Below are positions 1 to 11,905 of a stretch of DNA of 64,000 bases, one piece after another. Source of the DNA: Liriodendron chinense (taxonomy: Eukaryota > Streptophyta > Magnoliopsida > Magnoliales > Magnoliaceae). Location: the NCBI GenBank assembly GCA_003013855.2, contig PVNU02000127.1:1116001-1180000 (forward strand), written 5' to 3'. The position numbers and the translations under genes were made by a program. The notes below the pieces were generated by a model, which was not told the DNA's origin, searched no databases, and was given only the letters and a program-made list of their open reading frames with translations. How positions within the stretch are numbered: the stretch's first letter is position 1; each line of letters starts with the position of its first letter.

Positions 1-546
1 AGTTAGAAAATCTCTATATAAGGGTTCAATGGGTAAAAACAAGTCACTGATACGTGAAAAGTTTCAGCACTAAATTATAAATATATACCTCATCCAGGAT
101 TATAGTGCTGGCCGTTACAGATAGAGGGTTAAATCTCAGAAACTCTTAATGCAGTCCAATCTTAAGGACAAGTGTCTGATAGTAACGGAGACACTGGAAG
201 GACTTCACCTATATGAACGTAGAGGTGGTGCCGCCTCTCATGAGAATGAGAGTTTTCTCGAAATCATTCATAAAACAGGATAAGCACAAGGCCATTAAAT
301 GTGCTGAGCAAGAATTGTGGGAACTCAAATAATACTTAGAAAGTATGTGCGTGGTATTTTCAGTCCTGTTATCTAAAAATAACTGGTTCAAAGCTGCGGA
401 TACCAGTAATTTCGATAGGTCTTTGAAATACTTACACTAAGGAAGGATTCAAATCGAAAGATATCTTTCTTTATGCATATAATCTTTTATACTCTAGCAG
501 ACATCCGTTTTTGCTGTTTTAAATTATTTAAAAACAAGTGGGGGAT
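1..546 (+). mobile_element. 3' internal region of a Ty1/Copia LTR retrotransposon (left-truncated by the window)
   Basis: No open frame of interest is present. The stretch ends with a purine-rich polypurine tract (AAGTGGGGGA, 537-545) directly followed by TGTT, which is how many plant Copia elements enter their 3' LTR. Elements of the SIRE/Maximus type have a non-coding zone between pol and the 3' LTR, and that fits here. The pol genes would lie left of the window. Family assignment is inference from the PPT-LTR junction and the LTR text. Confidence 0.6.
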
Positions 547-1274
547 TGTTAAAAAAATTTATTTTTGAAAACAATTTTAAAAGAAAAAATGCATTTGATT
601 TTTTGTCTCATATCAGATGGGAGAAAGGATTTTTTTTCTTCTTTATAAGTAGGGTGTTGTGCACCTTACTTATTTATGGTGGAAGAGAGGGAGAATGGTG
701 GCTTGCGTGTTCCAGTGCGAAGCACTAGAACACCACGCACGCGCACGGGCTTGGTCTTAGTCTTGGTCTCGGACTCGGGCATGGGCACGGGCTCGTGCTA
801 GGTGCGAGAGCGTGGGCACGTGAGGTAGTGTGGCTATAGAGGCGCTAGTGGCGCACTTGACACTTCGCACGTGCGCATCGTGTCGCAGATGGGTCGCGAC
901 CTCGCGGACCGGAGTAAGACTGGTGCGACAGAGGCTAGATAGTAGTTCAGGTGGCTGGGTTCGGAACAGAGGAGGTGTTGTGGGTGGGAGGTCTGACAGA
1001 GAGACATCTCTGCTTTTTATAGAGATCTGCAGGGCTAATTAGAGGAACTTGTGTAACTGCTCATACAGCAACGATCCAGACCATGCAGTAACAGCTGCAT
1101 GTGGCTAGCCCAACAGTCAGAAACGGCTAGCCATTGAGTCTAAACAGCCAGCATGTAGGTGCATAACTCTACATGCACAACAGTCAGAAACTGCCATAAA
1201 CGGCTAGTTTCTCACTATAGCCAGAAAACGGCTAGTGCCATTATGGCTCTGGACCAAAACTGCCAGCCACCCTT
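547..1274 (+). mobile_element. Copia 3' LTR, first part
   Basis: Starts TGTT immediately after the polypurine tract. It has no coding potential and contains GC-rich and repetitive motifs (copies of AACGGCTAG around 1125-1235). It stops at CACCCTT (1268-1274), and the same CCCTT reappears at 4763-4767, where an LTR-like sequence resumes with a TATA box. I read this as one LTR interrupted by a nested insertion. The short reading frames inside are not genes. Confidence 0.55.
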
Positions 1275-2380
1275 ATAATATACAAAATAAATTTTAGGTG
1301 TATAAATTTTTTTTTTAGAAAATTAAGATAAAATCTGACCATTGAGTGGATCATATGACACTGAACATAAATATAGATCAATTTGTTTTATGAAATACCG
1401 ATCTAAACCATGGATCGTACATCCATGTCATATAAAACATAAACCTACAGTCGGATTGTCAATTCGAGTGCTACAAATGGTCCGATCGATGGACGGATGA
1501 CTTAAATCCTCTAAATTGACTATCTTAAAGAATGATCCATCCAATGTGTGCCGATCATCATGTAAATCGTATTATAACGTTCAAAATGGTATAAGTATGA
1601 TAATTTTTCCTAAGTAGAACTTGAGATGTGAGGCCGGATATATGGATGGCCATAATTTATCGAAGATATTAACCAATCTAGTAATCTGATTTGTGTAAAC
1701 TTACTTTCATATGATTCATCTTAAGTAGACCCACCATGCTATCTGATTTGATCATAATATATATATATACTTAGATCTTTCTAATCATGTGCATGTGTAT
1801 ATTGCATCATCATGACCACCCATTACCTCATCTATCGTCCATAGTTGAACATTGCCGCTATTTTTCCATGTACATTTATATCATGATCTATGATTCTGTG
1901 TGGTTAGAATTTAATATTTCATAACCATGTGTAACACACAAGGTTGGCACACACACAAACATGGATATACTCCCACCCATGATATTGAGAGAGTACCTTT
2001 GATAGGTGTGCCCTCATGACTATGAACGGTAATACATCATATGTCGTTATCCCAGTATCTTTTGAGAGGGAAACAAATTTTAATAGGATGTGCTCACTTT
2101 TAAGGAGCAGATAAATGTTTTAGATGATGATGACCACCTATGTAAGACCCACTTTGAGAGTGGCACGTGTACGTACTCTGAGCTATACTCTTAAATAAGA
2201 TTTTTTCTTAAAATCCCTCTCGTAACCTTTTTTCTTAAAACTCTTCCCATTACTTAAAGAGAGTGCATGCATTTACATGTCTTTAACATGTTTTTTTCTA
2301 TGCATGTGTTTAATTTAAGAAGACTTTGTTTCATTTATATAAAGCAATGCCAAGTCTCTTCTCGTAAACACTTACACTTT

Positions 2381-2425
<45 letters not shown>

Positions 2426-4762
2426 AGCTTATCTTCTGATCCAAACCATTTATCAAGTGAGTACTCTAAGACTATATCTCTTAGATATTTTTTATCAAAT
2501 CCAAGTGGTCCCCACAAAGTATAAAACTAAGATGAACCATGAGTTGACCATTAGTCAGCATGAGTGGGCCCCACATGGTACCCCACACGCTGCCTCACGT
2601 GGGCAAACGCATGGGCCCCTTATGCGGACATAATGAATGGCAAGAATGGGCCCCACTCTTTTATAAGGTTTTGTACATGTGGGTTTTTCTGTTTAGATTT
2701 GAATTTTTATTTAATTTATTTGTTGTTATCATGTTTAACAATATAAATGAATCAATTAGTTTAAAGATCTTATCATTAGACTTATGGTGGGCTTATATAT
2801 ATAAAAAAAAAGAAAACTAACGTCTCTCTAAAAAGGGCCCCACGTTAAGATCTTGTCATTAGAAACATGACAAATGAGTTTTAGATGAAAGATCCATCGT
2901 TGACAAGTAATATAGTGGTGGGCCCCACCAACATTAAAGGCATCCTTAAGTGGGCCCCACTGCATTTATTCGAATAAATGATGGATCTTATTCAACAAAG
3001 TATAGATCTTTATCGAAAGTCTTATAAATCTTTATCTTCGTTTGTTAATCAAGATCCTTAATCTAATCTTAGATTTAAACCACTAAAGTTTAAATAAAAG
3101 ATAAAAATGATGATATGGATTGTTAAATCAATGATCAGGTCCAATCCAACCATTGATCAAGGGTCTAGTAAACCAATTAAGGAATTAAATTTGGGGATAA
3201 TAAGATCCACCTGACCCAGATCTAGATCAGATCATCTAATCAAGGATCAACCAGGGTCGTTGGACCAAAATTGTGAAAAATAAGGAAATGAACCGTCGGA
3301 TCGGATGGATCTTAACATCTAATTGTTATAAAGGTTGATCCTGACCTTAAACCCACTTGAATCATGATCTAAACCCATGATCCTTGAGATATGAGTAAGA
3401 TTTGACTAGCGAATGGACCCGATTATCCACTTAAGGTCGCAAGTGGGCCATCTTGAAACCAATGTGATCTAATGTTGACCTTGATCATCAGATCATGAAT
3501 TAGTTCCATCCAAATCATAGAAAATGTGTCCAAACCCTTGGATTAGCAATTCAACTAGTCATAACCGTCCATCAAGGGGCGAATTGATCAAAATGAAAGA
3601 TTAAGTATATAGGAACCTAGATCCAACCAACCATATCTTAAATGAACGGTTCTAATTAAAGTTTAACGGTCGAATCGAAAGGATCTCGGGCCTATATGAA
3701 AATAAAGCCAAAATGAACAGTTAAGATTGGTAGATCATGAAGGAAATATGAAATATGACTAAACCAAAGGTATAGATCGTTAGCTTGATGATCTAATTGT
3801 CAAATCAACGGTCATAATTATGTATTAACGGATAATAATTGATTATATCATGAAATTAAGTATGAAAGTAACCCTATTCGCATAACATTTAAAAGGGAAC
3901 CTAACGAGAACGAAAACCGAGAACCCATCAACTAGTCACAGAGGATTGTATCCAAGGAGCTGAAGCAGAATAAAACTTTTGAGTAAGTAACATTACACCA
4001 GGATGGTATTTCCAGCATGCATTCATTATGCATTCATGAATCTTATGATATAAATTGCTTATTTGATATATGTCATTATCTGAAATGTGATGTTGAAGTT
4101 GAACACCAGACAACTCGGGGATAGAAATCCCTTAAATTCTCGGGCAGAGTTCCCAACCGGAACCCGAGTTGGTACCAATAGGGCCTCTTCCCAAGGCTGC
4201 GGCTCAGGGCTGGAGAAGGAGTATAGTCAGCTCTAGAATAGACTACTCATCGTTGAATGGGTGTTGGCAGGCCGGAAGCTGTGCGCAGCCATGGCCCTGA
4301 TGATTCCTGAGTACGGAGTTGTTTATATAATAGATGGCATATTTTATTATTATTTTGGTAAACATGATATGTATTGAATCATGCAAATTATTATTACTTA
4401 CTGGGCTTCTAGCTCACGATGTTGTATATGGAAACCATCCAGGAAAAGACATAGTGGATGCGTCTTTATGAGGATAACTTCGACAGAATAACTGGTGGAG
4501 GAGCCAGAAGGAAATAAGAGAATTTAGTCTTTATATCTATGAAGTTATTTATGTTTTGAGTGATTCAGTTCGGACATAAGACTTAGGGCTATGTGATACT
4601 TTGAGACAATTAATAATTAGTTATATGCTATGATGATGATTAAACTTTTATTTTAGTGGGTGAATGTGTTACGGTTTAAATTTTAGTACAATATGATAGC
4701 TAATACCTTGAACTCGATACCCGAATTGATGGAATTCGGATATCCAAGGTTGGGGTGCTACA
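1275..4762 (+). mobile_element. Nested 3.5-kb insertion, probably a Ty3/Gypsy-type LTR or large non-autonomous element
   Basis: Flanked by the 5-bp direct repeat CCCTT (1270-1274 and 4763-4767), the size LTR integrases make. The right end reads GGGGTGCTACA, typical of the terminus of Gypsy LTRs of the TGTAGCACCCC/TGTAACACC class. Text near 4400 (ACTTACTGGGC, CTAGCTCAC) also resembles such LTRs. The left end (ATAATATAC) is not a canonical TG, so it may be eroded. No coding region was found. A GA microsatellite lies at 2385-2418. It is likely a very long solo LTR, but this is inference. Confidence 0.5.
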
Positions 4763-5208
4763 CCCTTGCCTATATAAACTGGACAGGTCTGGTCCATTCC
4801 AACACAACAATAGCAATCACAACCATCCCTACTGAACCAGTACCCATCCGAGTCTATTTGCCTCTCGGTTTGGTTGAAATAAACCAAACCACTTAGACCA
4901 GTGAAGTGGTTTGCTGCTGCCAGAAGAAGACTGCCATTCTTTTCTCTCTTTCTTTCCTTTTCTTTATCTGCCAGACTGTGTTACTGAGTTCCATAGTGGT
5001 TCCTTCGTTTCTTGCTAAACGCAGAACCACATAAGGCTCGTCGTATCCTGGAAGCAATCCGCCTGCAACCTATTAGCAGACTCAAAATTATATTGAGTAT
5101 TGGTGAATTACGCTTTAAGGACAGCGTGTTTTTCACGTGCTTCAGCCTGTCCTTATTTCTCGGTTTTTTCCAAATTAATTTATTTTCTGAAATCAGAAAT
5201 TCTCAACA
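4763..5208 (+). mobile_element. Copia 3' LTR, second part, with TATA box
   Basis: Resumes after the nested element with a TATA box TATATAAA (4771-4778). It continues through a long pyrimidine-rich leader and ends with CTCAACA (5202-5208). AACA pairs with the TGTT at 547, as LTR termini should. The late part (ATCCTGGAAGCAATCCGCC, GAATTACGCTTTAAGGACA) resembles the R/U5 region of plant Copia LTRs. The composite LTR would be about 1.17 kb without the insertion. Confidence 0.55.
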
Positions 5209-5419
5209 AGGACTATCCATTATTCATGTAGAACATAGCAAGGGAAACAATTTGGAGGGTGATCTTTGTCTTGTACATTATTTTCAATCATATGATCCAT
5301 CTAAATTTTGAGTGGGGTATTAATGTATGTGTAGTGCACATGTGGGGAAGGTAGGTGATAGGCTAGACGTTCTTATCACTCATTGTAGCTCCTCACAAGA
5401 ACATCACCCAACCTTCCGA

Positions 5420-5800
5420 AAGGGGGTGGCCTACTGTGATACACGTGCCTTACATCCACTCTGTCCATCCATTTTAAAAGCTCATTTTAGGGCATGATCC
5501 AAAAAATGAAGCAGATCCAAATCTCAAGCGAACCACACCACACGAAACAGTGGTGATTGAATACCCATGATTAAGAATTTTTTGGGGGGCATCTAAATAT
5601 TTATTTGCCATAAGGTCACAATGACCTGATGTAGGACCACACAAATATCAGCTTGATGGAAAGCTTTTGTGGCCCACAAGAAGTGTGTAATGGTCAGGTA
5701 AGATGTCTCCGATGGTATGGTTTATTGATATTTTGATCTGCTTCATTTTTTGGAACATACCCTAGCTAAAGTCATCTGGACAGTTAGGATGTGAGGAACA
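5420..5800. mobile_element. Palindromic GGGCCC-type MITE, diverged copy
   Basis: Contains the family phrases in order: a TCCA(C)...CTGTCCATCCATTTT edge, GGGCATGATCC, AACAGTGGTGATTGAAT, AAATATCAGCTTGAT and then mirrored CTGCTTCATTTTTTGG. The two halves are roughly inverted. It is non-coding and no target duplication was identified. It is one of about a dozen copies in the window. Confidence 0.55.
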
Positions 5801-5804
5801 TGCA

Positions 5805-6225
5805 TCAGGGTAGGCCCCATGGTGCGCCCCTTAGTGTGGAGCCCACCTTGATGCATGTATTCTATATCCACGCTGTCCACTCATTTTGCAGGATCATTTA
5901 AGAACATGAGCCCAAAAATAAAACAGATCCAATTGATCTCATGTGTAACATGCAAGAGGAAAAAGTGGTAATTAGCCATTAATGGGCCATAAAAGTTTTC
6001 GCTAAACCTAATATTAGCTTTTGCCCTTCATCCAAATTTATGTGACTTTATCAACAAATTGGATGACAAATAAACATTACAGTGGGCCCTAGAAAGATTT
6101 TAACAATAGGGCCTTCCAGCATCACTATTTCCTGGTCCACCTGAGAATTGAATCTTCTTCATTTTTAGCCTCATGCGCTAGGATGATTTGGAAATACATG
6201 CATAAGCTAGGCCCCATAGTAAGGG
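5805..6225. mobile_element. Palindromic GGGCCC-type MITE, diverged copy
   Basis: Begins near a TAGGCCCCATGG edge and ends near GCTAGGCCCCATAGTAAGG. In between come CCACGCTGTCCACTCATTTT, an AGCTTTTGCCCTTCATCC centre and mirrored CACTATTTCCTGGTCCACC. It has the same organisation as its neighbour at 5420, lying beside it in the same orientation of the core phrases. It is non-coding. Confidence 0.55.
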
Positions 6226-7384
6226 CCACACCTTATCTACTCTTGAAGAATACCTAGCATTACACACACACACACACACCACTGTCAGTACAATCCAAAC
6301 CATCCCTTGAAGCAATGTGGGCCCCACAGGCCAAATATCAAACGGGTCGTACTTGCATATAGACACACTCTTTACCTTCATCATTCTCATTTTTATTCTC
6401 TACCTAACTTCCTCTATACGCTGCACATGACATGTTCCTTATAATCAAATTAATATGCAAAACTTCAAATAAAATAAATACGAGTTTCATACTAATGCCA
6501 CAAAAATTACACATGTGGTTAAATAGTGGGTTTTAATTTCTTTTTTTCCTCTCTCATATTTCCTCTGCGTAATTCTTTCTTAACTATCATCCAATGCTTG
6601 GTCCTTATTCATATCTCAGTGATAGATTAACAAGAGTTAAATAACGGTAGCCCACACAAGGATCGTTTCACAGCAGTTATAGTAGGTTGAAGTTTGTAGA
6701 GACTGAAACATGGAACAGAGAGTTTGATTGTAGGAAATGAAATGTGTGTAATCACACACACACACACACACCCCAAAAACTTGTAAAACATGGAACTGAA
6801 AATCCAACTTACTGTAGAAGAATATCAGCAGACATCAGAACATCTCTCGTTTGCATGGATTCATGCAACACTTCGCCTCAATTAACACTTCAAAAACACT
6901 TTTCTCTTTCTCCCCGGTCGATTCCAAAAATGGCTTCTTTGCAAGAGGTTCCTCGCTGAATTGGTTCACTACAGCACGCTGGACGCCTCTTCATACAACA
7001 CCGACATGCATGACGTTGCCATTGGTAGCAGCAGTAGAAACACCGAGTTGCGGGACGCTTCCATTTCTAATTGCTCGCTTGCCGAGATCAATCTGCACCG
7101 AAATGCTGGCTTGTGACAGACCGACTACTGATGCTGCTGGAACTTAAAAGAAAACCCTAGAACATGAGATTGGGATTTGCATGATATGGAAAGATCCAAA
7201 TAGAGAGAGAGAGAGAGAGAGAGAGGCGATTGCAATAGATAGGGGAAAAGAGAAAAGGGGCGATTATGAGAGAGGAAAAGAAAAATGGAGGGAGGAAAAC
7301 AAAAACAGAACCCACCACGCGGGAACCGAAAAGAAAAGGAAGTGCAAGGTCTTTTTTTTTGTTGTGTTGATGGGATTTAGGGTT
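6226..7384. other. Intergenic, no gene recognised
   Basis: Contains two AC microsatellites (about 6264-6281 and 6753-6771) and a GA tract (7203-7225). Short open frames exist on both strands but have no recognisable domain and depend on the repeats. No tRNA or promoter could be supported. Confidence 0.6.
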
Positions 7385-7640
7385 TTTAACCACATACGGA
7401 GCCGTTGTAAAAACTTAGTATTTACAATGATTAGAAACCGTTGTAAATATAACAATCACAGTGGTTCTTCAAGCCCATTGTAAAAAAATAACAATTTTTA
7501 CAACTAGCCAACACTTGACCGTTGTAAAAGTAAGTTATTTACCACGAGCATGCTGTGCCCATTGTAAAAATTTCTATTTTACAACGGTTGCAGCTGGCTC
7601 GTTGTAAAAAACCTGTTGTAAAAGGCCGTAGCGAGTTCAA
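7385..7640. repeat. Array of short CCGTTGTAAA-type repeats (CACTA-transposon-like subterminal block)
   Basis: The motif (C)C(G/A)TTGTAAA or its complement TTTACAACGG recurs many times at irregular spacing: GCCGTTGTAAA, CCGTTGTAAAT, CCCATTGTAAAA, TTTACAACGG, CGTTGTAAAAAA and others. Arrays of such short direct and inverted repeats are typical of the subterminal regions of plant CACTA (En/Spm) elements. The CACTA terminus itself was not seen, so this would be a fragment. Confidence 0.45.
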
Positions 7641-8136
7641 ATACCCATTGTGGTATAAAAAAAAAAGGAAAAAGAGTGGTGTGGAGTGAGTGTATGGGTG
7701 TGAGTGCATTTAAAAAATAATAATAATTTAGTTGCGTGATTCATTATTAGATATAAGGATAAAAAAAATAACCTCAATTTATAATTCAGGTGGGTCAATA
7801 TAGGACGACGCTCACCCTCTAGACTATTTCTCTTGGTGTGGCCTACTTAATGACAAATGGGCCTGAATCTTTAGTCTCATGCCTAAATTCTAATGGGGTA
7901 TAAATTTCACAAAATTATTATGATGAGCCTTGTTAAAAATCAACTATAGATGTTTATCGCCAAACTGTTTCATTCAGTCGGGCCTACTTGAATCGTTGGT
8001 AAGACTATCATTAACCAAAAGAAAAAGGGACAGTTGTCCCGCGGACTACCGAAACACTTCCCGGGCAAAGACGCAGAGACAGAGCCGTTGAATTTGAAAA
8101 GAACCAAAATTGTCGTTCCTGGATGGACTTCTTTCA
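7641..8136. other. Upstream region of the PPR gene
   Basis: AT-rich, non-coding sequence with no convincing TATA box. Transcripts of plant PPR genes often lack one. No repeat was recognised here. Confidence 0.5.
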
Positions 8137-9909
8137 ATGGAAGTGCCTGAGTCACACCCAACAATCTCTTTCTCTTCTTCTTCACATTCCCCAACCTACC
8201 AAGCTCTCTTGCAAGCTGGGCCCCACCTCCGTCCCCTCAAGCAAGTCCACGCCCGCATGATCGTGTTCGGCCTTCACCGTAGCCGGGCCCTCCTCACCAA
8301 ACTCCTCACCCTAACCTGCACTGCCGGCTCCATCGGCTACTCTCGCCTCCTCCTCTTCTCCGTCCCGAATCCCGACTCATTCCTCTTCAATTCCCTCATA
8401 AAAGCCTCTTCCAAATCAGGCTTCTCCTCCGACGCCATCTTCTTCTACCAACGCATGCTCCTCACCCGGCTCGGCCCTTCTAATTTCACGTTCACGTCAG
8501 TCATCAAGGCGTGCGCCAACCTGTCAGCTCTGGAAATTGGCAGGGCCGTGCATTCGCACTCGTTGGTTTGTGGGTTCGACTCGGATTGCTTCGTTCAAGC
8601 CGCTTTCATTAGTTTATATGCAAAATCCGGTGATTTGGGGACAGCTCGGAAGGTGTTCGATAGAATGCCTGAAAGGACGATCGTAGCTTGGAATGCAATG
8701 ATTTCAGGTTACGAGCAAAATGGGCTTGGTAAGGAAGCTGTGGAGCTGTTTTATCAGATGCAGGATGTGAGGATTGAACCCGATTCGGCCACACTGGTGA
8801 GCCTGCTATCTGCTTGTTCTCACTTGGGTCACCTTAGTTTAGGTCAATGGGTGAATGATTATATCATTGATCATGGTTTGGATGTTAATGTAATTCTAGG
8901 TACTTCTTTGATAAACATGTATTCTAGATGCGGGAATTTGTCCAAAGCACATGAGACTTTTGATGGTATGATCGAGCGGAATGTCATCGCTTGGACAGCC
9001 ATGATTTCTGGATATGGAATGCATGGCTTTGGAGATGAAGCTGTTGAGCTCTTTCATCGGATGAGAGCTGATGGACCACGGCCAAATGATGTCACGTTCG
9101 TCGCAGTTCTATCTGCATGTGCCCATGCGGGGCTGGTGAGGGAAGGGTGCGAGGCATTTGCGTGTATGGAGCGAGACTATGGTTTGCTTCCAAGAGTGGA
9201 GCATCATGTTTGCATGGTTGATATGTTCGGGCGTGCTGGATTTCTTGATGAAGCAATTCGATTCATCAGAGAATCGATTCGTGGAGAGCCAGCACCAGCT
9301 GTATGGACTGCAATGCTTGGGGCATGCAAGATGCATAAGGATTTCGATCTTGGAGTGGAAGTTGCTGAACATCTCCTATCGATAGAGCCTGAGAATCCTG
9401 GCCATTACGTGTTGCTTTCAAACATATTTGCATTGGCTGGTAGGATGGATCGAGTCGAAACAGTTAGAAACATGATGATACGCAAAGGATTGAAGAAGCA
9501 AGTTGGGTACAGCTTGATAGAGATTGATCATGTGGCCCATATGTTTCGCATGGGTGATACATCGCATCCGCAGACGGCAGAGATCTACAGTTACCTGGAG
9601 GAGTTGGTTTCGAGGATGAGAGAAGCGGGATACGTCCCTGAAACAGAGTCTGTGATGCATGAATTGGAGGAAGAGGAGAGAGAATTCGCGCTCAGATTCC
9701 ACAGCGAGAAGTTGGCAATAGCGTTTGGCTTGATGAACACTGGCAGCGGGACCTTGATCAGGATAGTTAAAAACCTCCGGATGTGCAGTGATTGCCATTT
9801 GGCAATTAAGTTCATGTCGATCATTGCATGTAGAGAGATAATCGTTAGAGACAAGCATCGTTTCCACCATTTCAAAGAGGGCTCCTGTTCTTGCCAAGAT
9901 TACTGGTGA
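8137..9909 (+). CDS. PLS-class pentatricopeptide repeat protein with E and DYW domains (At2g33760-like)
   Basis: Intronless frame of 590 residues. An upstream TTG at 8110 is open in the same frame, but the first ATG is at 8137 (MEVPESHPT). Degenerate PPR units run from about residue 20 to 400, with typical phrases such as GDLGTARKVFDRMPER, IVAWNAMISGYEQNGL and CAHAGLVREG. They are followed by an E region (PGHYVLLSNIFALAGR) and a complete 95-residue DYW domain from about 496. The cytidine-deaminase-like zinc motif is present: H522-S-E524 and C550-x-x-C553. The terminal HH...CSC-DYW (577-590) is intact. DYW proteins bind organellar RNA and perform C-to-U editing; the mitochondrial or plastid target cannot be read here. 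The whole frame reads like the Arabidopsis At2g33760 family, which has nearly the same length. No frameshift or missing key residue was seen. Confidence 0.95.
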   Translation: MEVPESHPTISFSSSSHSPTYQALLQAGPHLRPLKQVHARMIVFGLHRSRALLTKLLTLTCTAGSIGYSRLLLFSVPNPDSFLFNSLIKASSKSGFSSDAIFFYQRMLLTRLGPSNFTFTSVIKACANLSALEIGRAVHSHSLVCGFDSDCFVQAAFISLYAKSGDLGTARKVFDRMPERTIVAWNAMISGYEQNGLGKEAVELFYQMQDVRIEPDSATLVSLLSACSHLGHLSLGQWVNDYIIDHGLDVNVILGTSLINMYSRCGNLSKAHETFDGMIERNVIAWTAMISGYGMHGFGDEAVELFHRMRADGPRPNDVTFVAVLSACAHAGLVREGCEAFACMERDYGLLPRVEHHVCMVDMFGRAGFLDEAIRFIRESIRGEPAPAVWTAMLGACKMHKDFDLGVEVAEHLLSIEPENPGHYVLLSNIFALAGRMDRVETVRNMMIRKGLKKQVGYSLIEIDHVAHMFRMGDTSHPQTAEIYSYLEELVSRMREAGYVPETESVMHELEEEEREFALRFHSEKLAIAFGLMNTGSGTLIRIVKNLRMCSDCHLAIKFMSIIACREIIVRDKHRFHHFKEGSCSCQDYW

Positions 9910-10943
9910 CCCCTCCATTTTCTAGGTTGGCTTGAAGGTGTTGATAGATTGATGATTCTGCCAGATTCGATTCGACAAGATAAATGGGGCCCACAGATGA
10001 CAAATGATCATTCTTACAAGGAGCTTGAATTTTATTCCCTACCATTGATCATGTCCACAAATTCCCATGGACCATTCAAATGGTGTGTGATTGGACCAAA
10101 AGGGCATTTTGGTGGTATGTTTCATGCCCCCGACTGCAGCTATGGATGGATGGGAAGCTGATGCACATACATTACTTCGCTCCTACAGTGTTGCAAGGTG
10201 AGTTGGGGATATACATTCTGCAATGATGAGTTTTGCTATGCCCACATGACATGCAAATCAGATGTGCATGTGTGATGCCCAAGCGTTGCATACACCATTT
10301 AGATGGCCAGGCCCAAAAATCAGACCAGTCCACTCATTAGGTAGGCAAATACACATCTGTTCATCGTAGACCGTTGGCAACTTTTCTGAAACCGTCCATT
10401 GTTTGCAGCTTGGCCAGAGCTTGTACATTATGCTTCCATTCAAAGCATGCATCTTGCATCTAGACAATTGATTTCATTTTTCTATATATCTTTTTCTTTC
10501 TGCATGTGTGGCCCACTTGTTCAACTGATAGATTAGGAGCAATCGTGTGGGGAATCGGGATTTGATCAATTTTTCGGCCGATCTCTAGGCCACGATGGGC
10601 TTGGCCCTTGGGACATACAATATCAGGTGGGCCAGGCCTACCCCAAACCCGGGCGGTTGCCACCCCTACTCTGACCATGACTGAGTCGACCCAAACTCAG
10701 TTAACTGACTTACACTATGTGGATTGGCTTTCCAGTTTCCAGACACGGAGTATAAAAGTTTTCAATTACAGTTGAACACAGTTTTATGCCATACGCTTGT
10801 AGCAGGTAAAAAAGATCTGGACCGTTCATCAGGTGCGCCATGGTCTAATTATTTTCGTTTATATATGATTTCATGCCGGAAGAGTACATAGCATGTGAAG
10901 CATGGAAGTTATGTTCATGAAGCCATGTAACAGTACATATACA
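9910..10943. other. Convergent intergenic region between the PPR gene and the chitinase
   Basis: Presumably holds the 3' UTRs of both convergent genes. Several GGGCCCAC phrases hint at old MITE debris, but no bounded element was found. Short frames at 9949, 10258 and 10460 have no recognisable product. Confidence 0.5.
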
Positions 10944-11841
10944 TTAGACATGGCTCTTGATGGAGGAACTGTATCCTGTAAGATCATCATAGTACGTGGA
11001 CCACAGCATGACCCCACCATACTTGCTAGAGCCTTTAATGGCTGGGAGGACTTGAGAAGTGAGTGCATCCGTGGGGATGAAGCCGCTACCAGCTGCCTGG
11101 GGTGCAGCGGGTAGCCCTAGGAAGATCTTGGTGTTGGGGATTGCTGACGTCCATTGCTTCCATGCATCTTGGAGATTGCCGACGTTCCCTGCAGTGTACT
11201 GGCAGGGAGGGTTGTTATAGAACTGGACCCACGCGTAGTCGAAGAGGCCTGTCTTGAGGGCCCTGCCGACCCATGCATCAGGGAATGGGCATTGTGGGGC
11301 CGCTGTTAGATATACCTTCTTTCCCTGCTTGCTATACCCTGAGAGATACCTGGCGAGCTCATCCCAGTGTTGGTTCATGCCGCCCTCGATGTTGAAGTTG
11401 ATGCCATCCAGGACGGCATCACCAAGCGGGCGGGAAGAAGAATGCCCCCTGAGGAAGTTGTTCCACAGGTACGTCGCAACCTGCCTGGCATCCTCACGAG
11501 GAGGCCAGGTAGTAGCTCCCTGCACCGCCTCCAATAGAAAGCATCACCTTAATGCCCTGCCTCTGGCAAGCTCTAACGTCGTCACTCAAGCCAGTGCAGC
11601 CGTCGGAATACGGGTCACAACGGCCCGCAAGGTTGATCATTGGAGTCTGAACATTGCCGAATGTGGGAAGGAAAGCTATGTTCACAAATGCATAGTTACC
11701 TGTCCCACATGTCTCTGCTAAGGTGCCCTCATTCCCATTCTGACCCCAATAGAAAGCGATCCCTCCCGCATGTGATCTCCCAACAAATGCTAAAACCAGC
11801 ACGAAAAGCACTAGTGGCAATACTGGTGTGTGGCCCGCCAT
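10944..11841 (-). pseudogene. Class III (GH18, hevamine-type) endochitinase gene with a one-base frameshift and altered catalytic motif
   Basis: The first frame (11841 down to 11494) has a signal peptide ending SHA before GGIAFYWGQNGNEGTL, the mature start of acidic class III chitinases. It continues to GGGAGSYYLASS and then meets TGA (11496-11494). The rest continues in another frame from EDARQVATYLWNN to a normal C-terminus (YGGVMLWSTYYDDLTGYSSS). Removing one base near 11496 would realign the two without a gap against the family. The family motif DGIDFDIE reads DGINFNIE here: the glutamate proton donor remains, but both assisting aspartates are asparagines. The gene is intronless, as is usual for the family. 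Such enzymes cleave chitin in the apoplast or vacuole. This copy is probably inactive as chitinase: either a pseudogene, a lectin- or inhibitor-like relative with a sequencing error, or both. Confidence 0.85.
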
Positions 11842-11905
11842 GCTTAATCTACTAAGCTTGGCTGAGCTGAGCTGTTTCTCTGCTTCACAATGCTATTGGA
11901 GCATC

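Noticed and set aside
7385..7640. CRISPR-like short repeats
   Set aside because: Irregular spacing, both orientations, no constant spacer length; fits a transposon subterminal region better.
8110..8136. Upstream TTG start for the PPR protein
   Set aside because: Plant nuclear genes start at ATG; the first in-frame ATG is at 8137.
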